Origin: Cyanobacteria bacterium REEB459
GTDB lineage: Bacteria; Cyanobacteriota; Cyanobacteriia; Phormidesmidales; Phormidesmidaceae
DNA length: 56,615 bases
NCBI GenBank assembly: GCA_018970085.1
Contig: JAGWXD010000020.1
Coordinates: forward strand, 1-56,615
Direction: 5' to 3'
Under the pieces are notes generated by a model. It was not told the origin of the DNA and did no database searches. It saw only the letters and a program-made list of their open reading frames with translations. Both the position numbers and the translations under genes were made by a program. Below, piece after piece: positions 52,819 to 56,615 of the stretch (position 1 is the stretch's first letter; every line of letters begins with the position of its first letter).

Positions 52819-53232
52819 ATGACATTTCTCCCTGGCCCTCAGGACCTGGTGGCTCTGCGCCAACGACTCAATCAATTTAGCGCCCTGACCACCCCACCCC
52901 CTTTAAGCTCTGAATCGGTCCAACAGCTACGGGCGGACCTGGGGTTGCTCAATCGTCTATCGGACTACCAGACCCTGGGCATCTGCGCTGACGACCTGGA
53001 GCAAGCCCGGCGTGCCATAGCGCAGTACCTGGGACTCCTAGGGGTGAACGCCACCTTGACCCTACCGGAGCAGGCCGGGGCTGTCTATCTAAAATTTAAT
53101 ACCCTGAAGGGAACCTGGTACCTGGATGGTTATAGCGGTCAGTCCCGCGGTGTGATCATTACCTTCCATGGCTCTGACCCCGAGGCCATGGCGGTGATCG
53201 GTACCTATGGTCCCTTTCCTTTCCAGTTATAG
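52819..53232 (+). CDS. Cyanobacterial DUF1824 family protein
   Basis: A 137-residue protein; I use the ATG at 52819 (MTFLPGPQDLVALRQRLNQF) over a GTG at 52813. It ends in the family signature YLKFNTLKGTWYLDGYSGQS followed by RGVIITFHGSDPEAM and GTYGPFPFQL, which I recognise as DUF1824, found in nearly all cyanobacteria. No function is known. It is divergent from radC. Confidence 0.82.
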   Translation: MTFLPGPQDLVALRQRLNQFSALTTPPPLSSESVQQLRADLGLLNRLSDYQTLGICADDLEQARRAIAQYLGLLGVNATLTLPEQAGAVYLKFNTLKGTWYLDGYSGQSRGVIITFHGSDPEAMAVIGTYGPFPFQL

Positions 53233-53394
53233 ACCCCGCCAGGAAGCAAACCAAAAGGGTCCTGCACCCCATAGTTACAGCTGTATCCCTCTTCTGTCAC
53301 TGTTGGAGTTTTAAACCCAGTTGCATTGTTTCAACTCAGACAACCAGGCAGGGGTTACCTCAGTTAGATAAAAGAGGGATATACTCGCACCGTC

Positions 53395-54786
53395 CTAGCG
53401 GCCAATTCCCAAGTATTGGAAGCCTGCCCGCATCAATAGCTCTCGATCAAGGCAGTTACGACCATCAATCAAAATTGGGCTATGCATGCGTTGGGCCATG
53501 GCGGCATAGTCCAGGTCTCGGAATTGCTGCCACTCCGTTACCAGCACCAGGGCATCGCAGCCATCCGCCAGATGGCTGGCATCGGTTTCCACGATCACAC
53601 CGGTCAAGCCATGGCGTAGCCCACTCTGGGAAACGATGGGATCGTAGGCCTTAACCTTAGCCCCCAGGCGGTTCAGTTGCTCAATCAAAATCAAGGCGGG
53701 GGCATCCCGCAGATCGTCGGTGTCGGGCTTGAAGGTTAACCCCAGCAGCCCAACGGTTTTGCCCTTGAGAATTTTCAACACCTGCTGGAGCTTCTCTAGG
53801 ATAATTTGTCGTTGGTGATCGTTGACCTCCACTGCGGCCTTCAGCAGCTGGGCGTCGTAGCCGTAATCATCGGCGGTATGGATCAGGGCGGCCACATCCT
53901 TGGGAAAACAGGACCCCCCCCAGCCAATTCCGGCCTGGAGAAACTTTTTGCCAATCCGAGAGTCTAAGCCAATGCCTGCCGCTACCTGGGTGACGTCGGC
54001 GCCGACGCGATCGCAAATATTAGCAATTTCGTTGATAAAGCTAATCTTGGTGGCCAGAAAGGAATTAGCGGCGTACTTAACCATTTCCGCTGAACTCAGG
54101 TCGGTGACCAGCACCGGCACGGGCTCGCCCCCGGGTTGATCGCGATAGCGCCCCTCGATAATGGGGCTGTAGAGCTGCTGCATAAGGGCGATGGCCCGGG
54201 AGCTGTTGCTACCTAAAACGATGCGATCGGGATTAAAGGTATCGTAGATTGCCGATCCTTCCCGAAGAAACTCTGGGTTACTAACCACGTCAAAGTCTGC
54301 CACCACCTCCGGATGGATCGAGGTGGGTAAACTACCGGCGGCTACCGGTGCTTTTTGGCGTTCGCTTACCCCATCCATAACAATCATGCGCACCCAGTCT
54401 CCAGAACCGATGGGAACGGTGGATTTGTTGACAATCACCTTATAGCCGCCGTTCAGGTGGCTGCCAATACCTTTGGCAACAGCTTCTACATAGCGGGTAT
54501 CACTTTCTCCATTGGGTAGGGCGGGGGTCCCCACGGCAATAAAGAGAACCTCACCGTGGTCAACTCCCTGTTGCAGATTAGTAGAAAATTGCAGATGCCC
54601 CGAGGCCATAGCAGACTGCATCAGTTCAGAGAGGCCCGGCTCGAAAATCGGGGATTGCCCCGACTGCATTAACTTCACCTTTTCTTCGTTCACATCAATG
54701 CAGATCACCTCGTGGCCAATATGGGCCAGACAGACTCCGGTTACCAAACCGACGTAACCCGTACCAATGACACATACTCGCAACAT
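53395..54786 (-). CDS. ugd: UDP-glucose 6-dehydrogenase
   Basis: Oxidises UDP-glucose to UDP-glucuronate with NAD+. The 463 residues contain the NAD motif VIGTGYVGLVTGVCLAHIGH near the start and the catalytic cysteine in GWGGSCFPKDVAAL near residue 293. The C-terminal UDP-binding domain includes GLTFKPDTDDLRDAPAL. It lies 127 bases downstream of the UDP-glucuronate decarboxylase gene on the same strand, giving UDP-glucose to UDP-glucuronate to UDP-xylose for envelope polysaccharides. Confidence 0.96.
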   Translation of the reverse strand: MLRVCVIGTGYVGLVTGVCLAHIGHEVICIDVNEEKVKLMQSGQSPIFEPGLSELMQSAMASGHLQFSTNLQQGVDHGEVLFIAVGTPALPNGESDTRYVEAVAKGIGSHLNGGYKVIVNKSTVPIGSGDWVRMIVMDGVSERQKAPVAAGSLPTSIHPEVVADFDVVSNPEFLREGSAIYDTFNPDRIVLGSNSSRAIALMQQLYSPIIEGRYRDQPGGEPVPVLVTDLSSAEMVKYAANSFLATKISFINEIANICDRVGADVTQVAAGIGLDSRIGKKFLQAGIGWGGSCFPKDVAALIHTADDYGYDAQLLKAAVEVNDHQRQIILEKLQQVLKILKGKTVGLLGLTFKPDTDDLRDAPALILIEQLNRLGAKVKAYDPIVSQSGLRHGLTGVIVETDASHLADGCDALVLVTEWQQFRDLDYAAMAQRMHSPILIDGRNCLDRELLMRAGFQYLGIGR

Positions 54787-54913
54787 ATAGCTATCCTGAT
54801 TTTTTTAGAAATAACTGAATGGGTGGGTATAACCCAAGGAATTGAGGACAGACCTTGAAACCCCTGAGAAAACTCCAAAGACCAGGGCTGGACCGCTATG
54901 TAGCCCGGATTGT

Positions 54914-55900
54914 CTAACTCCGCGATGGTGTTGCCCTTTCCACCAAGGCTTCCGGACTCTGTTTCTGACTAGTCGGCTCTAACCGCTGACGAAAGTCGTC
55001 GATGGTGAGGGCCAATCCCTCCTGGAGGGGAATGGTAGGACTCCACTGTAAAAAGGTTTTGGCGCGAGTAATGTCAGGTTTACGACGCTGGGGGTCGTCC
55101 TGGGGTAGGGGTTTGTAGATCAGATCCACCCCGGGGTTAACCATGGTCTGTACGGTTTGGGCCAGTTGAAGAATAGTGTATTCATCCGGGTTACCCAGGT
55201 TGACCGGACCGATATAGTCACCATTCATCAGGCGTATCAGCCCTTCCACCAGGTCTGATACGTAGCAGAAGCTGCGGGTTTGGCTGCCATCACCGTAGAT
55301 AGTCAGAGGAATTCCCTGTAGGGACTGGACCACAAAGTTACTGACAACCCGACCATCATTTTCTAGCATGCGGGGACCATAGGTGTTGAAAATCCGGGCT
55401 ACCCGAATATCCACGTTATTTTGCCGATGGTAGTCAAAGGCTAGGGTTTCAGCCACCCGCTTACCTTCGTCGTAACAGCTGCGAATGCCAATGGTATTGA
55501 CGTTTCCCCAGTAGTCTTCGGATTGGGGATGGACCTGGGGATCACCGTACACCTCTGAGGTAGAGGCGAGCAAAAATCTAGCCTTGACTCGCTTGGCTAA
55601 GCCCAGCATGTTGAGGGTGCCCAGGACATTGGTTTTAATGGTTTTTACCGGATTGTACTGGTAATGGACCGGTGAGGCCGGGCAGGCCAGATGATAGATC
55701 TGGTCAACTTCTAGGCGAATCGGCTCGGTAATATCGTGACGGATTAATTCAAAGTCAGGATGGTGCAACCATTTCAGAACATTTTGTTTGCGACCGGTGT
55801 AGAAATTATCCACACAGATGACCTCATGACCAGCGGTCATCAGTCGATCAACCAGGTGTGAACCGATAAAGCCGGCTCCGCCAGTGACCAAAATTCGCAT
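54914..55900 (-). CDS. UDP-glucuronate decarboxylase (UDP-xylose synthase)
   Basis: A 328-residue extended short-chain dehydrogenase. The NAD motif [13 protein letters not shown] is at residues 7-19, with [20 protein letters not shown] near 68. The catalytic Ser/Tyr/Lys set is in [11 protein letters not shown] and [11 protein letters not shown] (near 141), and [20 protein letters not shown] follows. These are the hallmarks of UXS as opposed to UDP-glucose 4-epimerase. It makes UDP-xylose from the product of the ugd gene next to it. The last 15 residues are a non-conserved tail. Confidence 0.94.
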   Translation of the reverse strand: MRILVTGGAGFIGSHLVDRLMTAGHEVICVDNFYTGRKQNVLKWLHHPDFELIRHDITEPIRLEVDQIYHLACPASPVHYQYNPVKTIKTNVLGTLNMLGLAKRVKARFLLASTSEVYGDPQVHPQSEDYWGNVNTIGIRSCYDEGKRVAETLAFDYHRQNNVDIRVARIFNTYGPRMLENDGRVVSNFVVQSLQGIPLTIYGDGSQTRSFCYVSDLVEGLIRLMNGDYIGPVNLGNPDEYTILQLAQTVQTMVNPGVDLIYKPLPQDDPQRRKPDITRAKTFLQWSPTIPLQEGLALTIDDFRQRLEPTSQKQSPEALVERATPSRS

Positions 55901-56297
55901 GTATAGGTTTCCTATAACAATATGAGTCTTAAAAATTAGGCCTCGAGAATAGCACCAAACTGCCTATGCTTGAGTCAAAACTTACCTTAATCTTTAACGC
56001 CTTGATCTGACACTACCCTCCATACAAAAATAGCTTGTGCCGGTTCTGGATACAAGCACATTGACAGGTTTTTTATACTTTTAAGCTAGGTGTGAAGGTG
56101 AACTGTAGTGGCGACCAGTGCGGTTAGAACTAAACTGTGACGCCATTAGCTATACTCTGGACTCGGCCTCTTGCTTGGCGTTCTGGGCTAAATGGCTGTG
56201 GTTACAGCCCTCGACAAGACTATGGGGTGAAAGCCAGCTAGAACGCCTACCGAGTCTTCGTGCCGAGCGATCCATCCGTTCTTCTGCCAAGGCCATA
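55901..56297. other. Intergenic region between folC and the UXS gene
   Basis: About 400 bases. TTGACA is at 56061-56066, but only a poor -10 follows. The right half (56107-56256) is dominated by the nested stems described separately. A 99-codon plus-strand ORF (56118-56417) runs through the stems and into antisense of folC, and I do not believe it codes. Confidence 0.5.
56107..56256. other. Structured element of nested inverted repeats, possible non-coding RNA
   Basis: Two domains. The first is TGGCG / CGCCA (56109-56113, 56141-56145) enclosing CAGT / ACTG. The second is GACTCGG / CCGAGTC (56160-56166, 56250-56256) enclosing GGCGTTCT / AGAACGCC (56177-56184, 56240-56247), then GGCT / AGCC, and a hairpin GGCTGT-GGTT-ACAGCC (56194-56209). 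All arms are perfect and properly nested. The strand is undetermined. I do not recognise it as tmRNA, RNase P, SRP, 6S or a known riboswitch. Confidence 0.55.
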
Positions 56298-56615
56298 TTA
56301 CCGGAGTTTAAGGGCTGGCAGAGGGATCACTTGGTAACTAGTGAGGAAGTCTCCGATCAAGTAGAGGGAACCGCAAAGTATCCTCAGGGTCTCGGGTCCC
56401 TCACTCATTGCTGCTAACCCGGCAGCCAGGTCTTTATAGCCCTGGCAATGGCGGAGTTGGGGGCAACCATTTAGGGCGATCGCCGCCAGGGTAACTGGAT
56501 CAGCGCTTTGGTGACCTGGTACCGGCACCAGGTAGAGGTAATCTCCGGGCCGCAGCAGGGCCCTAAAAATATCGGCGTGGTCCTTGGTGGCCAGCATGCC
56601 CATTAACCAGTGGGT
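56298..56615 (-). CDS. folC: Folylpolyglutamate/dihydrofolate synthase, C-terminal end (truncated by window edge)
   Basis: The visible 105 residues are the C-terminal domain of the Mur-ligase-like enzyme that adds glutamate to folates. Diagnostic segments are MGMLATKDHADIFRALLRPG, DYLYLVPVPGHQSADP and the terminal ILCGSLYLIGDFL. The frame is open to the window edge (preceding residues THWL), so the gene starts outside the window. It is on the minus strand, upstream of the structured element and the UXS gene. Confidence 0.92.
   Translation of the reverse strand, partial: THWLMGMLATKDHADIFRALLRPGDYLYLVPVPGHQSADPVTLAAIALNGCPQLRHCQGYKDLAAGLAAMSEGPETLRILCGSLYLIGDFLTSYQVIPLPALKLR

Noticed and set aside
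56061-56090. TTGACA upstream of the structured element as a full promoter
   Set aside because: The only -10-like strings are at wrong spacing (TATACT at 7 bases) or poor (TAAGCT at 15 bases).
56118-56417. 99-codon plus-strand ORF
   Set aside because: It crosses the nested inverted repeats and then runs antisense through the folC C-terminus; no domain, no good ribosome-binding site.

Overview
The window comes from a cyanobacterial chromosome. The evidence is: cyanobacteria-specific or cyanobacteria-typical genes (pxcA, psb32, Gap1-type GAPDH, hemJ, DUF1824 and DUF6679 families, a KaiB-like protein beside pilT, a PTPA-CTERM/cyanoexosortase locus), many copies of the HIP1 octamer GCGATCGC, a tRNA gene without encoded CCA, and RpaB-type HLR1 motifs. 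Base composition is moderately GC-rich. The gene set would suit a Leptolyngbya-like filamentous lineage, but nothing here proves a genus. I see no prophage, transposase, CRISPR array, rRNA or plasmid signature; this is mostly core genome.

Layout. 1-10 kb: the end of an unknown gene, a fatty-acid desaturase, hisH, a Gld-type ABC exporter (ATPase, permease, GldG-like subunit), dnaG, an Nfu scaffold, a phasin-like protein and a first HpsJ-family membrane protein. 10-17.6 kb: SWIM protein, a pilT / KaiB-like pair, two unknown genes, pxcA, tRNA-Leu(UAG), rplU-rpmA. 17.6-25.6 kb: gyrA followed by an orphan OppB-type permease, a histone-deacetylase-like amidohydrolase overlapping ygfZ tail to tail, gap1, hemJ. 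25.7-31.4 kb: an orphan ExbB/TolQ protein, a membrane-anchored FAD oxidoreductase, a second HpsJ-family protein, cyanoexosortase and a PTPA-CTERM exported protein, all on the minus strand. 31.9-36.5 kb: small conserved genes, cysteine desulfurase, ilvE and a creatininase-family protein.

37-43 kb holds the alpha-operon cluster rpmJ-rpsM-rpsK-rpoA-rplQ-truA-rplM-rpsI-rpmE-prfA. It has its own promoter before rpmJ, lacks the usual secY-adk-infA upstream, and carries internal hairpin terminators. 43.3-56.6 kb: an SbcD-like nuclease, a degenerate M48-type membrane protein, a probable high-light small RNA (PsrR1-like), trxA, psb32, small envelope-associated genes, a flavin reductase divergent from a Rieske oxygenase, radC, DUF1824, the ugd/uxs pair making UDP-glucuronate and UDP-xylose, a structured intergenic element, and the 3' end of folC.

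The signals most worth following are outside the annotated genes: the HLR1 + small RNA + terminator unit at 46.89-47.03 kb, a multi-stem element at 56.11-56.26 kb, the stem-loop in the gyrA leader, and the near-perfect hairpin between the PTPA-CTERM gene and its cyanoexosortase. All functional calls come from reading the sequence and family knowledge; no database search was run.
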